Part shown: piece after piece, positions 1-14,946 of the stretch
Numbering within the stretch: the first letter of the stretch is position 1
Layout: each line of letters opens with the position of its first letter
Source of the DNA: Halocaridina rubra
Lineage: Eukaryota > Arthropoda > Malacostraca > Decapoda > Atyidae
Length of the DNA stretch: 64,000 nt
NCBI GenBank assembly: GCA_037179515.1
Contig: JAXCGZ010005702.1
Span: 125,001-189,000 of the forward strand
Reading direction: 5' to 3'
Notes under the pieces: generated by a model
What the model was told of the DNA's origin: nothing
Seen by the model: the letters and a program-made list of their open reading frames with translations, nothing else
The model's database searches: none
Position numbers and translations under genes: made by a program

Positions 1-40
<40 letters not shown>

Positions 41-50
41 ATTATTACTC
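1..50. repeat. (ATT)n microsatellite
   Basis: Near-perfect trinucleotide repeat at the left window edge; it may continue outside the window. Confidence 0.95.
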
Positions 51-814
51 TAAAGACTAGTGATTACTTTGAGAAGCTAAATATGACGTAATATTAGGGT
101 CTTTGGTAATATACAGAATGTTTTACGAGAGTTTAGTCTTTTGTGAGATATTTAAAATGCTTAAGATTTGTTTCACCAATTTGTTTGTATGTTTTTCACT
201 ACAGTATTGTGGTACGATAGAAATATGGCGCAATCCGGACAAAGCTGGGTTTAGCTTTTAATACAATTTCGAAAATGATATTAAACAAGAAAAATAATCC
301 TAAAGAAACTTCAAGTTCCACGAAAAAAAAAAAAAAAAGTCGTTTGGGAGACAAAATGTAGCGTAAAAAACCTTGCCTAAGCTGGGACTCCAGCCTTGTA
401 GGATTAAAAACGATATGGGGTTCATATTTGTACTATATTTTGAATAAGAGCTTTAATTTACCCTTTACACGTAAAACTTAAAGCTACTTCCATTGATTCC
501 ATCATCTATGCCTTGTCCTTAACCTTTTTCTTTTCTTTCGCCTTGGTATTTTCTCGTACCCGGGCCTTTAATGATGAGGGCAGTTTTTGCCTGTCCCGGT
601 GTCACACTCATAAAAAAAAAAAAAGTTTTACTGGGGTATTCATTACTATAGCTTTAAAATATGAGCATATATCATCACACCCTGAAACGATCAGTTCATC
701 TTTTGAAGGTTTACTATCTTCACGAATACCGATGTGATTTTCGTCATCGAATATATTAAATCTGGTCAAGATTCGTTTTATTCACGTTTCGAATCTTTAC
801 CGCTTCATTTCTGA
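51..814. other. Non-coding stretch, nothing recognised
   Basis: AT-rich sequence with short A-runs (for example near 323-338 and 610-624). No protein-like reading frame, RNA gene or transposon end was recognised. Confidence 0.6.
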
Positions 815-968
815 GTTACGCTGGGTTAGGTTAGCTTAGTTAGATTAATTTAAGTTAGGTTAGGTCAGATCAGGTTAGTGTGAATAGGTTAGGCTCGTTA
901 CGTTAGCTTAGGTTAGTTAGGCTGAATTAGTTTAAGTTAGCTTGGTTAGGCTAGTTAGGTATGGTTAG
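815..968 (+). repeat. Degenerate TTAGG-rich tract
   Basis: About 150 bases made largely of GGTTAG/TTAGG units with many interruptions. TTAGG is the usual arthropod telomere motif. The degeneracy and the surrounding unique sequence suggest an old interstitial or independently amplified repeat rather than a telomere. Shorter relatives lie near 1397-1450 and 1600-1635, and an opposite-strand one near 36300-36325. Confidence 0.7.
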
Positions 969-1644
969 TCAAAATCAGGTGTGCATAAAACGACTCGTTA
1001 TCCAAAATCTTACAAAACATGAACAACTATGGAGAGAACAACTTAATGCTGTTTTATTTGGCATTTTCTAACCATTTGACTAGTCACAAGCAATTATGGT
1101 CTGTAATGATAATTTTAGTTATTGAAAATTCTCCTATGCATACCTCAGTTCAACAACTTAAGAGGGAGGTAAAATCATCAAAAATTAAGGTATTTCTTGG
1201 ATAATATTTTAAGCATGATGTAGATATGAATACCTTCATTTGTAAATTTTAGGTCATTTCTAGTTTCTTGACATAGATAAGTATTGCCATAATGCATTCA
1301 ACTAGGAATATGTGCCAAAAACTTATTAGTTAATGATTTTTTTTATTACGCCCGTCTTAGCCCTAAGGCTCAAAATCGTCGTGAAGTACTAGCTTTTAGG
1401 TTAGGTTGGTTACAAAAGTTGTTAGAAAAGGTTAGGTTAGGAAGAGTTAGGCTCACAGATTCGTTTTATGCACCCGCAGCACCCCTTCTATAGCCTTCCC
1501 GAGAGGTCAGTGTTGCTACAACTTCCTGAGATCTGCAGCGTTAATGTATAAACACCCAAAATTCACCCTTTTAATGTATGTAAGGCTTCAACACTGGGCT
1601 AGGTTAGGTTAGTTGAGTTAGGTTAGGTTGGTTAGATCTGATAA

Positions 1645-3547
<1,903 letters not shown>

Positions 3548-3735
3548 CATGTTTTCCTACTTTGAGTTAGATTTCCGGTAAGTGAAGTAGATCAAGTATT
3601 CGATGAAAAATTTCTGATTGTTTACGGAAAAAGTATGAAATGTACCTTCGCTTGAAATATAAAGTCACGATAAACAGCATTGGATATGTACACCGATTGT
3701 GTGTACTAGATCCAAATCCCAGCCATGGGTTAAAT

Positions 3736-4082
3736 CAGTGATTCTCAACCTATGCACCTTTGAGGAACCCTTGTAATACTTTTTCATATTCCAAGGAACC
3801 CCTATATCGCCTAACTTGCGGAGTACAAATGATGGGCGTATCCCGCACCGGCAATAGCGCTAATGTTTTCTTAATTCTATGCATATTATTTGCTCTCATT
3901 ACCATATACATTGTACTGACTGACACGTACGAGTATATTGGTGTCTGGAAAGTTTGTGACGTGTTGTTGAATAGGAATTATGAATTAGGATCACTGTCAT
4001 TTTGTAATAGAACATAATAATTTTACGGTTTCTCGCGGAACCCTTGAGTATGCGTCGGCGGAACCCCGGTTGGGAATCACTG
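3736..4082. mobile_element. hAT-type MITE
   Basis: A 347-bp unit begins CAGTGATTCTCAACC and ends in its inverted complement GGTTGGGAATCACTG. This terminal inverted repeat is typical of non-autonomous hAT elements. Subterminal 'gaaccc' motifs recur in inverted orientation near both ends. The flanking octamers (3728-3735 and 4083-4090) agree at only about five positions, so the 8-bp target duplication is decayed or coincidental. No transposase is encoded. Confidence 0.8.
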
Positions 4083-5457
4083 GACAAAATAGTAACGATT
4101 TAACTAAAGTGCTATCCAGTGATTCATTATAATGTTACTTTTCCTTAGTTTCCTGCCATGCATTATGCTGGCTAGGAAGGTGATGTTATTGGTATGACAT
4201 AGAGGCTGAGGTCAGTGACCTGAGATGACCTACCTGGGTGTATTTCTCATGGGAGCAGAGGGCTTGATAGGGCTTAGAATAGGTTTGATAGCTGGTGGGG
4301 ATGTTGGTATGATAGAGGGCGATTTCAAGCAGCCCCGAACCATTCTGCAATAAGGGGTTGAGTGATAGGTTTTATATACCAGCGTCTGTCGAGTCCCAAC
4401 AGATGGAACATGCATAAAATCCTGGGGAGATTTTCTCAGTTTTACTATTTATCGATAAAAACGTTTACTGAGGGACTGTGTAATCAACAGACCATTGAAA
4501 CGAAATATTGACTGGTGAGTAAACTTCTTCAATACCAATTTACGTTTTGACTTAGTCAAAAAATGATCATTAATACTGAGCCACTAAATAAATGTGATTC
4601 TTTGGCACTTATTAATAATTCATGATATTAGGTTAGCTACAATATGTTTCTCTACACACTACATAGGTATATGCAACGTGACCTCTAACTATGAGGTGAC
4701 AAATTATTACTGCGAAATTGCGCGAGATCACCACGGTAAGTGAGAGCGGTGGGCTTGCAAGAGCCCATCTGACTGGCGAGTCGGTGATAAGGAGATATTG
4801 GGGAGGTGAGGGAGAGCATCGATGGCACCCAACCACTCATCTCTCGTGAGCAGCATGCGCCATTCCATTCTTTCACGGTGCCGCTTTACATTTGTTCCCA
4901 TGACCAATATTATCTGCATAACACACGTGGCTCCCTTCCATTCTGTAACAGCCACTGTCCGGGAAGATGATGATCAAACGGCTGTTTCTTTTTACCACAG
5001 CATGCTTATTTTTATATCAATGACAATTGCAGTGGCTTCATGTGTTAATTTTCTTCGGCCAAGAAATGGCAAGCTGGACAACACGCAGAGGATTTGGAAA
5101 AGCTAAAAATTAATTTATTACTTATTTATGGTATAACACCACAGTTGTTGTTTTTTTCTTTTTTAAGTGCGACACCGGTATGGGCAAAGAAATTTATCCT
5201 GATCGGAACGGGGCATCAAGAAATCATTCAAGAAAAAGCATCAGCTTTATAGAGAGAATGATAAACAATGAAATAACTAGCTGAATGAAAAATTACTTGG
5301 AAAGATATATGCACTGATTTCGCTTTAAGCTAACTAGTTTCCTGCCTAATTAAGACTGCTTTGGAAATGCAGATTACATTCAGATAACATCAAAAGGCTC
5401 ACCTCATATGCTATATAAACTAAATAAAAAAAAAATCGCTTGCAGAATTCTGGATAG

Positions 5458-5458
<1 letters not shown>
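4083..5458. other. Non-coding stretch, nothing recognised
   Basis: Unique-looking sequence. The small open frames on both strands overlap each other and show no family features that I recognise. Confidence 0.55.
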
Positions 5459-5919
<461 letters not shown>

Positions 5920-6028
5920 TGAGGCAAAGAGGACGGACTTTTTTGAAAAATTCATAGTATCATTAATTTTAGCTTCAAAAAAAATTATTATCATGAATGT
6001 GTTCGTATTGAATTAGCATTTGACAAAA

Positions 6029-6565
6029 TCAAGTATGGAAAACAACATCCCTCATGTGGCGTTCGTATACATTAATGCATTTTTGAAGGCGTACTTGGAA
6101 GTGGGCCTCAACTCTTGCCAGCATTGCTCTGTCGATTTGGGTGACTTCCACGTGAATTCCTTCCTTCAAATCGTCCAATGTACGGGGCTTATGCTCATAC
6201 ACACGTGCTTTGAGGTTTTTCACATGAAATAAGCACACATGGACAAATCAAGGGACCGAGGGGGCCAAGGAGTGCCAGCAAACCTGGAAATGAGGCGGAC
6301 ACCGAAGAGAAGGCGAAGAACGTCCATTGATGCTCTGGCTGTGTGGGCCGTCGTCCCATCCTGCTGAAACCACACACGTCGGATAGGAATACGTTTTCGT
6401 TGTCATTCAGGCAAAAGAAAAGTTGTTTATCATCTCGATGTAACGCTCAGAGTTCACAATAACGGCATTTCCATTATGGTCTTCAAAAAAGACCAATGAC
6501 GCCAGCTTTTCCAACAGCACACCAAACCGTCATTTTGGGCTGTGCAGTGGTCATTCTTGCAGTTC
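6029..6565 (-). pseudogene. Decayed DDE transposase (Tc1/mariner superfamily), C-terminal part
   Basis: Conceptual translation of the minus strand gives, in order, PKMTVWCAVGKAGVIGLF, NGNAVIVNSERYIEM, FQQDGTTAHTARASMDVLR, PWPPRSLDLS and LKARVYEHKPRTLDDLKEGI. These match the DDE-type transposases common in arthropods: the second catalytic Asp lies in QQDG and the PPRS.DL stretch precedes the third acidic position. At least two frame changes are needed, near 6440 and 6240. The N-terminal half is missing: at about 6565 it is replaced by LINE copy A in the same reading frame. It is not functional. Confidence 0.75.
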
Positions 6566-7620
6566 TCTTACGAAACTTCAAACTATGACCTCTAGTTCTA
6601 GTGCCAGCCATATCAATACATCGATCCCTATCCAATCTGTCATAATCATGAAGGAATTTAAAAGTCGTCACCGTATCTGGGATTGCGTATTTCTGGCACC
6701 AGTTTCGTGGCATGTCTTTCAACTTTTTTTTCAGCTTAACTACGTAATTTTTCAAGTGCAGATTGCAAAAGAGGGCTGCATATTCAAGCTTTGGCCCCAT
6801 ATAGGTTACATAATTATTTCTGAACATTTCCTTGTCCATGTGTCTGAAGGCTACCCTTACATTTGCTATGAAAGCATATGCTGCCCTTACTATGCCATTT
6901 ATATGCATTTCTGGAGACAAATCTGCCTATATGTTTACTCCTAGATCTCTCTCATTCTCTGTCTCTTGAAGTTGTACTCTTGCCACCACCGAGTAGTCAA
7001 GCTTGGCCTTCTTGCACTTGTACCCAATCTCATTACCTTACATTTTGAGGTATTGAATTTCATTAGCCACTTTTCTGACCACTCATGCAGTCTATTTAGA
7101 ACTTCCTGAAGTTCTCTACCATTGTTCTCGTTTCTTACTATTTTTCACAATCTTTACATCATCTGCAAACATATTCATGAATGAATTTACAGACTGGTAG
7201 GTCATTTACATATACAAGGAACAAAAGTGGCCCTAAGACTGAACCCTGTGGACTCCACTACTAACTCTTCTCCATTCAGACACTGAGTGTTTTACTCTAT
7301 CCCTCTGTTCCCCTCCTTCTAAGTATGTTTTTATCCATTTCAAGACATTTCCACCTATTCTTGCCATTGCTTGCAGCTTCCTAATAAGTCTCCCATGTAG
7401 GACAGTGTCAAATGCTTTCTGGAAGTCTAGGAATATGCAATCTGCCCAGCCCTCTCTTTCCTGTATGATTCGGCGTAGCTCATCATAAAATTTCAATAAG
7501 TTTGTTACTGATGATCTACCCTCTCTGTAGCCATGTTGTTTCACTGACAAAAAGTTGAGTGATTCCAAGTGAAGAGAGATATGTTTCCATAGTAACTTCT
7601 CCTTAACTTTGCAAACTATA
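6566..7620 (-). pseudogene. LINE copy A: decayed reverse transcriptase fragment
   Basis: The minus strand encodes the central and C-terminal RT of the same non-LTR family as copies B-F: QHGYREGRSSVTNLL, IFLDFQKAFDTV, and near the end RTRGHSLKF. It is broken by frameshifts and stops; the GVPQG motif is shifted near 7240. It is truncated 5' at about 7620, exactly where the 3' end of copy B begins. It also lacks its own 3' end, which is replaced at about 6565 by DDE transposase sequence. Loss of the 3' end is unusual for LINEs and points to later deletion or recombination. Confidence 0.85.
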
Positions 7621-9362
7621 TAATTACCTATTTGTGATTACCTAATTGTGTTTACGGGAAATAGCCCTGAGCTCGCATCTTCCCGTCTCCTGATCGGTTC
7701 CATTTTGTACTTAGTGATACTTATCATACCTGTCCTTCATTGGAATTCGCTTAGCGAATTCCAATTATCAACTACTCTTACACTAAAAAAAGTACTTTCT
7801 TACATCCTGCAAAGAAGTTTTTTTTTATGAAGCTTCAAACTATGAGCTCTAGTTCTAGTGTCATTCATATCAAAATATCGATCCCTATCCTCTCTATCAT
7901 AACCAAAAAGGAATTTAAAGACTGTCACCATATCCCCCCTCAATCTTCTAGCTTCGAGTGATGGTAAGTCTAATTCCATTAGCCTCTCATCATAACTGAG
8001 ATTGCGTATTTCTGGCACCAGTTTCGTGGCATGTCTTTGAACTTTTTCAAGCTAAGCTATGTGCTTTTTCAAGTGCTGATTTCAAAAGAGGGTTGCATTT
8101 ACATGTTTTGGCCTCACATAAGTTACATAATTATTTCTGAACATTTCCTTGCCCATGTGCCTAAAGGCTCCCCTTACATTTGATACGAAAGCATATGCTG
8201 CCCTTACTATGCCATTTATATGTATTTCTGGAGACAAATCTGCCAGTATGTTTACTCCTAGATCTCTCTCATTTTCTGTCTCTTAAAGTTGTACTTCTGC
8301 CACCGAGTAGTCAAGGTTGGGCCTCCTTGGACTTGTACCCATTCTAATTACCTTACATTTTGAAGTATTGAAGTTCATTAGCCACTTTTCTGACCACTCA
8401 TGCAGACTATTTAGATGTTCATGAAGTTCTCTATACCATTGTTCTCTTTTCTTACTTTCTTCACAATTTTTGCATCATCTGCAAACATATTCATGAATGA
8501 ATTTACAGACTCTGGTAGGTCATTTACATATACAAGGAACACAAGTGTCCCTAAAACTGAACCCTGTGGAACTCCACTACTAACTCATTTCCATTGAGAC
8601 ACTGAGTGTCTTACTCTAACCCTCTGTTCCCTTCCTTCTAAGTAAGTTTTTATCCATTCCTAGACCTTTCCACCTATTCTAGCCATTGCTTGCAGCTTCC
8701 TAATAAGTCTCTCGTGTGGACCAGTGTCAAATGCTTTCTGGAAGTCTAGGAATATGCAATCTGCCCAGCCCTCTGTTTCCTTTAATATTCGGCTAACCTC
8801 ATCATAAAATTCTAATAAGTTTGTTACTGTTAATCTACCTTCTCTGAAGCCATGTTGTCTCACTGACATAAGTTGAAGGATTCCAAGTGAAGAGAGATAT
8901 GTTTCCTTAGTAGCTTCTCCATAGCTTTGCAAACTATGCTGGTATAGGAAACTGGTCTATTGTTTAGAGCTGTATCCCTCCTTCCCTTTTTGAAGATAGG
9001 TATCACGTTTGCTTGTTTTCAACATCTTGGAATCTCCCCTGACTCCAGTGACCTTATAAATATGATACTTAGTGCCACTGACATTGAGTTTGTGCATTTT
9101 TTTAAGTACATGAGGGGATATCATCAGGACCTGTAGCTTTATGAACATATAACTCAATCAGCGCTTTGCATACCTCTGTGGCTGAAAGGTTGATGTTCTC
9201 TAATACTGGCCCATGAGCTTATATCTCTGCAATCTGAGGGGGTGGGATATTTTCTACTGTAAATACTGACTGAAACTCCTTGTTCAATTCTTTGCAGATC
9301 TCTTCATCCATCTCAGTGATGCTTCCTCTCTCTTAAGCCTTAAAACCTGTTCTTTTACCTTC
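7621..9362 (-). pseudogene. LINE copy B: decayed, 5'-truncated
   Basis: The minus-strand fragment covers the linker, RT and C-terminus of the same family as copy C: GPDDIP-like region near 9110, LMSVRQHGFREGRLTVTNLL at 8820-8875, FLDFQKAFDTGPH near 8740, and the C-terminal RTRAHSLKLH near 7840. Several frameshifts and stops break it. Its 3' end keeps the family hairpin (7654-7686) and the terminal acctaattgtg repeats (7622-7650). Its 5' truncation at about 9362 abuts the 3' terminus of copy C. Confidence 0.85.
7654..7686 (-). promoter_or_regulatory. LINE 3' terminal hairpin (copy B)
   Basis: The inverted repeat ACGGGAA / TTCCCGT lies just inside the 3' end of the element. The same hairpin occurs in copies C, D, E and F at the same distance from the end. 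In CR1/L2-like LINEs a 3' structure is the RT recognition signal; that role here is inferred. Confidence 0.6.
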
Positions 9363-9439
9363 AGTGTGTAATTACCTAATTGTACTTACGGGAAAGAGCC
9401 CAAAGCTCGTATCTTCCCGTCTCCTGATAGGTTCCATTT

Positions 9440-11228
9440 TATACTTAGTGATACTTATCATACCTGTCCTTAAAACTATGGATTGAGATAGCATTAACTA
9501 CCTCCTCGCTTAGCGAATTCCAATTATCAACTACTCTTACATCTGAAAAAGTATTTCCTTACATCCTTCAAAGAAGTTTTCTTACCAAGCTTCAAACTAT
9601 GACCTCTAGTTCTAGAGCCAGCCATATCAAAATATCGATCCCTATCCACTCTATCATAACCATGAAGGAATTTAAAGACTGTCACCATATCCCCCCTCAA
9701 TCTTCTAGCTTCGAGTGATGGTAAGTCTAATTCCCTCAGCCTCTTATCATAACTGAGATTGCGTATTTCTGGCACCAGTTTCGTGGCATGTCTTTGAACT
9801 TTTTCAAGCTTAGCTATGTGCTTTTTCAAGTGTGGATTCCAAAAGGGGGCTGCATATTCGAGTTTTGGCCTCACATAGGTTACATAAATATTTCTGAACA
9901 TTTCCTTGTCGATATGCCTGAATGCTACCCTTACATTTGATAAGAATGCATATGCTGCCCTTAGTATGCCATTTATATGTATTTCTGGAGACAAATCTGC
10001 CAGTATGTTTACTCCTAGATCTCTCTCATTTTCTGTCTCTTGAAGTTGTACTCCAGCCACCGAGTAGTCAAGCTTGGGCCTTCTTGCACTTGTACCCATT
10101 CTCATTACCTTACATTTTGAAGTACTGAATTTCATTAGCCACTTTTCTGACCACTCATGCAGTCTATTTAGATCTTCCTGAAGTTCTCTACCATTGTTCT
10201 CGTTTTTTACTTTCTTCACAATCTTTGCATCATCTGCAAACATATTCATGAATGAATTTACAGACTCTGGTAGGTCATTTACATATACAAGGAACAAAAG
10301 TGGCCCTAAAACTGAACCCTGTGGAACTCCACTACTAACTCTTCTCCATTCAGACACTGAATGTCTTACTCTAACCCTCTGTTCCCTTCCTTCTAAGTAA
10401 GTTTTTATCCATTCCAAGACCTTTCCACCTATTCTAGCCATTGATTGCAGCTTCCTAATAAGTCTCCCATGTGGAACAATGTCAAACGCTTTCTGGAAGT
10501 CTAGGAATATGCAATCTGCCCAGCCCTCTCTTTCCTGTAAGATTCGGCTTACCTCATCATAGAATTCTAATAAGTTTGTTACTGTTGATCTACCTTCTCT
10601 GAAGCCATGTTGCCTCACTGACAAAAAGTTGAAGGATTCCAAGTGAAGAGAGATATGTTTCCTTAGTAGTTTCTCCATAACTTTGCAAACTATGCTGGTC
10701 AAGGAAACTGGTCTTTAGTTCAGAGCCATATCCCTCCTTCCCTTTTTGAAGATAGGTATCACATTTGCTTGTTTCCAGCATCTTGGAATCTCCCCTGGCT
10801 CCAGTGACTTTTTAAATAAGATACCCAGTGCCACTGATATTGAGTTTGAGCATTTTTTAAGTACATGAGGGAATATGTCATCAGGACCTGTAGCTTTATG
10901 AACATCTAAATCCATCAGCGCTTTGCATACCTCTGTGGCTGTAAGGTTGATGTTCTCTAATACCGGCCCTTGAGCTTCTATCTCTGCAATCTGAGGGGGT
11001 GGGATATTTGCTACTGTAAATACTGACTCAAACTCCTTGTTCAATTCTTTGCAGATCTCTTCATCCATCTCAGTGATGCTTCCATCCGCTCTCTTTAGCC
11101 TTAAAACCTGTTCTTTTACCTTCAGTTTTCCTCTGATAAAGCTTTGGAAAAGCTTGGGATTTTCTTTAGCCTTCCTGGTGATGTCCCTCTCATAGTCTCT
11201 CTCTGCCTCTCTCCTTTTACTTAGGTAG
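9440..11228 (-). pseudogene. LINE C reverse transcriptase and C-terminal domain
   Basis: RT motifs appear in order: HKATGPDDI, NxRPVSLTSI, QHGFREGRSTV, FLDFQKAFD, GVPQGSVLGPLLF and FADDAKI, followed by the C-terminal RTRGHSLKL region. The frame is broken by a stop codon at 10715-10717, at a position that is Tyr in copy E, and by a one-base insertion near 9543 relative to copy E. Apart from these the domain is well preserved, so the copy is fairly young. Confidence 0.88.
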
Positions 11229-12290
11229 TCATTTCTTTGCTCTTTTGTAGGTTTGCCAGGGATTTATGATTTTTCTCCTCCTATACCTTTTCCAGCATTT
11301 GTCTCTCCACACCTTAGCTCTTTTACTCTCATTATCGAACCATTTCTCTCTGGCATGAATTACAGCTACTTTGGTGACAGGTATGTAGCAATCTGCTATC
11401 TTCCCATATTTCTCACAAAAGATGTTATACATTTCTTGTACAGATTTGTTGTAAAATAAGGTTCTCCGGTCAATAACTGCAAAAAGCCCATTCATTTTGA
11501 TGTAATCTCCTTTCGGATAGTTCCTCCTTATGTCCTCAGTGCCTCTACTCTCAGGAAGAATATCTTCAATGATATACTCCATCAACAACACACAGTGGTC
11601 ACTCTTTCCAATTGGTGGTTCATGCTCAATTTTTTCAATATCCAACACATTATCTCTGAATACTAAATCAAGTAGTGATGGCTCATCCCCACCTCTGGCC
11701 CTTGTTGGTTTCATTACATTTTGGTGTAGGAACTTCCCTTGTACGCAATCTAGGAATCTTGCCCCGAATGAGTCCTCACCACTGTGTGGGTCAAGATTTA
11801 TCCAATCTATCTCTTTATGATTAAAGTCTCCCATAATCAAAATCCTACATTTTCTCTCCCGTTCCATGTTAACAACTGAGTTTATGATTTCAATAGTACC
11901 TATATGACTTTCCTTATAAACTTCTAGCCTATTTTGGTTCCTTGGTGGGTTATATACAACAGTTATTATAATGCTCTCTGACCCAGTATTTATGCGAGCA
12001 ACAAGAAATTCCTTGAACTCACTTTCTATAGCCAAGTTTATTTCTTCAACTTGAATCTTTTCACTTATGAGCAACTCTATCCCTCCACCAGTCCTCTCAG
12101 ATCTTTCAACCCTTAATATTCTGAAGCCCTTAGGAAAAACTTTGACACTGTTTATGTCCTCACTCAACTTAGTCTCTGTAATTGCTACTATATCTGCCTT
12201 ACTGTTGTGAATCCTATCTTTTAATTCTACTGCCTTACCAGCTAATCCATCAGCATTTGTGTATAACAATCTTAATGAGGCCCCATCCCC
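11229..12290 (-). pseudogene. LINE C endonuclease (APE-type) domain
   Basis: The open frame starts with the family signature SLRLLYTNADGL (the frame extends slightly upstream of its first candidate start at 12269). It carries the exonuclease-endonuclease-phosphatase motifs: Glu32 in TETKL, Asp148 and Asn150 in MGDFN, and the SDH triad at residues 223-225. This domain nicks target DNA to prime reverse transcription. A one-base insertion in an A-run near 11243, relative to copy E, shifts the frame and ends the ORF, separating it from the RT. Upstream, near 12290, another frame change separates it from the coiled segment (12499-12272), whose relation to the family's own N-terminus is inferred. 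Confidence 0.82.
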
Positions 12291-12612
12291 TGCTCTTCTG
12301 TCATTATCTTCTTTATCTCCCCTTTGTCTGAAAGAACTCTGAAATGAAAATTTTTCTTCTCTTCTTCATTTCTTTCCTCATTTAACCTTCTTGCCTCTTG
12401 CAACAAGTTTTTGATCTTTCCCATCTCTTCCTGTGTTCTGTATCGTCTAATGAACACTTCTTTGAATTCTTGAAGATCTTTTAGACTTTTTCTCAACAAT
12501 ATTTCCCTACATGTTTCCCCTCTCTCAAAGGTTACTTTTGTTGGTCTCGGCTTTCCTTCCCTCGAATATATGCCTAGTTAGTGTATGTTTACAATATCCT
12601 CAGGACCACAAA

Positions 12613-12948
12613 CTACTCCATGTGATTACCTAATTGTGATTACCTAATTGTGTTTACGGGAAAGAGTCCAAAGCTCGTATCTTCCCGTCTCCTGATAGGT
12701 TCCATTTTATACTTAGTGATATTTATCATACCTGACCTTAAAACTATGGATTGAGATAGCATTAACTACCTCCTCGCTTAGCCAATTCCAATTATCAACT
12801 ACTCTTACACTGAAAAAGTATTTCCTTACATCCTGCAAAGAAGTTTTCTTACGAAGCTTCAAACTATGACCTCTAGTTCTAGAGCCAGCCATATGAAAAT
12901 ATCGATCCCTATCCACTCTATCATAACCATGAAGGAATTTAAAGACTG
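12613..12948 (-). pseudogene. LINE copy D: 3' end fragment
   Basis: The last ~90 codons of the family ORF (SRTRGHSLKLRKKTSL through VVNAISIHSFKVRYDKYH) and the 3' UTR with hairpin (12656-12688). It ends in two copies of the tgattacctaat repeat. The 5' truncation lies at about 12948, next to GA/TA-rich sequence. Confidence 0.85.
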
Positions 12949-13140
12949 TATGTATGTATGAGAGAGATAGAGAGAGATATATTGCACAGCATGTTAAAAG
13001 CACAAAATATTAGACAAAATTTCATCATAATCTATATCAATAAGATTATTTACATAAAGGACAAGGTGACAACGAACTGGGTTAAGTAGTTATGGCACTG
13101 AGGGAGGTCAAAAACATTTCCTATAAGAACTGCCTATAAG

Positions 13141-13236
13141 AACTAGTTGGGTATCAATAAACCAAAGTAAGAGTGGTCAGATTCTCATTACCCTCATTAA
13201 GTTTAACCCAGTGATGAATAGTTGTCAGGCCTTACA
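13141..13236 (+). repeat. Gypsy-1 5' LTR remnant
   Basis: Matches 17780-17875 with many substitutions; shared blocks include ATCAATAAACC/ATCGATAAACC and GTTTAACCCA. It is followed by GTGGTGATTCCCTGGAG, probably a decayed primer-binding site. Confidence 0.7.
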
Positions 13237-13599
13237 GTGGTGATTCCCTGGAGTTGGTGGCCTTATACGAAGTTAACGGACCAACATACACTCGCCCTCC
13301 CTCTCAAGCTAATCTACCTATTACAAAATGGATACTCCTGCACAATGGGCATTGGGTCTAAGAACTTATAGGCTCAGACAAAGAGCTAAAATCTGCCGTG
13401 TCCATATCCTTTACGGCCTTGCAGCACACACTTTCAAACCATGGTGTGGACGGCCAAGCAAAAGCATTGTGTAAATCCTTCCTAATTCCCACCCATCATC
13501 TCTGAGCTCCTTCAAATTTGGGAAACTAAGTGAGCAGGTCTGTGTATATGCAGTCTCTGCCCTACGTCTTCTTTCGGTACCCATAATAATTTTGGATCA

Positions 13600-13920
13600 C
13601 AGAAATCATTGTAGGCACAGGAGCAAGCATCTCTATTCTCCCTCTCCACATGGCAACTAGATACTATTTGCAATCTAGCGTTGTCTCTATATCTGCTGCA
13701 AACGGTGTAACTGTGCCAAGTTTTGGTGGGATTTAAATAGACATTGCTATCCATCGCTTTAGAAGAACTTTCCACTGATATTTTGTAATAGTGTCAATTA
13801 CTCAACCTTTATTGGGTTTGGAATTCCTCTCTCAATTTTCACTGCTTGTGGATTGCAAGACAAAGACATTGAGAGATTCAACTACTTTAAGACAAGTTCC
13901 ACATTGACTCTTTACAGGTA
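13600..13920 (+). pseudogene. Gypsy-1 retropepsin relic
   Basis: Translation reads EIIVGTGASISILPLHMA, later LGLEFLSQFSLLVDCKTK, which matches the Ty3/gypsy aspartic protease layout. The active-site Asp expected in the (L)VDTGAS motif is Gly here. A stop interrupts the domain near 13735, so it is inactive. Confidence 0.7.
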
Positions 13921-14149
13921 TAGTTACCTCTATCCACTTAAGTAAGTGCAGTAACTTACTTGAGTGTGGCCAACCAATCTTGTTTGATTTCCTAACTCTT
14001 TTACACCAAATGACTCTACTATTACACTCCTAACAATGTCATGTATCATTGTATTGAAACAAGTGATGCACCATCAATATATGTAAAAACTCATCCATTA
14101 CCCTCTTACAAGCTTACTGCTGCCAAAAAAAGATTTAATGCTCCTCTGA

Positions 14150-14946
<797 letters not shown>

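Larger units (their letters stand above)
9363..12612 (-). mobile_element. LINE copy C: nearly full-length non-LTR retrotransposon
   Basis: This is the longest copy of the family. In minus-strand order it holds a short coiled, Lys/Glu-rich segment (12499-12272), an apurinic-type endonuclease (about 12290-11229), a linker, reverse transcriptase and C-terminal domain (about 11228-9440), then a short 3' UTR. The UTR has the ACGGGAA hairpin (9388-9420) and ends in attaggtaat-type repeats rather than poly(A). That layout fits the CR1/L2/jockey-like APE-RT group; the exact clade is not determined. Copy D's 3' end abuts its 5' side at about 12613. Frameshifts and a stop make it non-autonomous. Confidence 0.88.

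Noticed and set aside
815..968. TTAGG tract considered as a chromosome end
   Set aside because: It is degenerate, only ~150 bases long and embedded in non-telomeric sequence on both sides.
4822..5106. 94-codon plus-strand frame with a hydrophobic segment
   Set aside because: No family features, and several equally long frames lie on the opposite strand at the same place.
10194..10400. Open frames antisense to LINE RT (also at 51583-51789 and 51855-52046)
   Set aside because: They recur in every LINE copy only because they are complementary to the conserved RT sequence.
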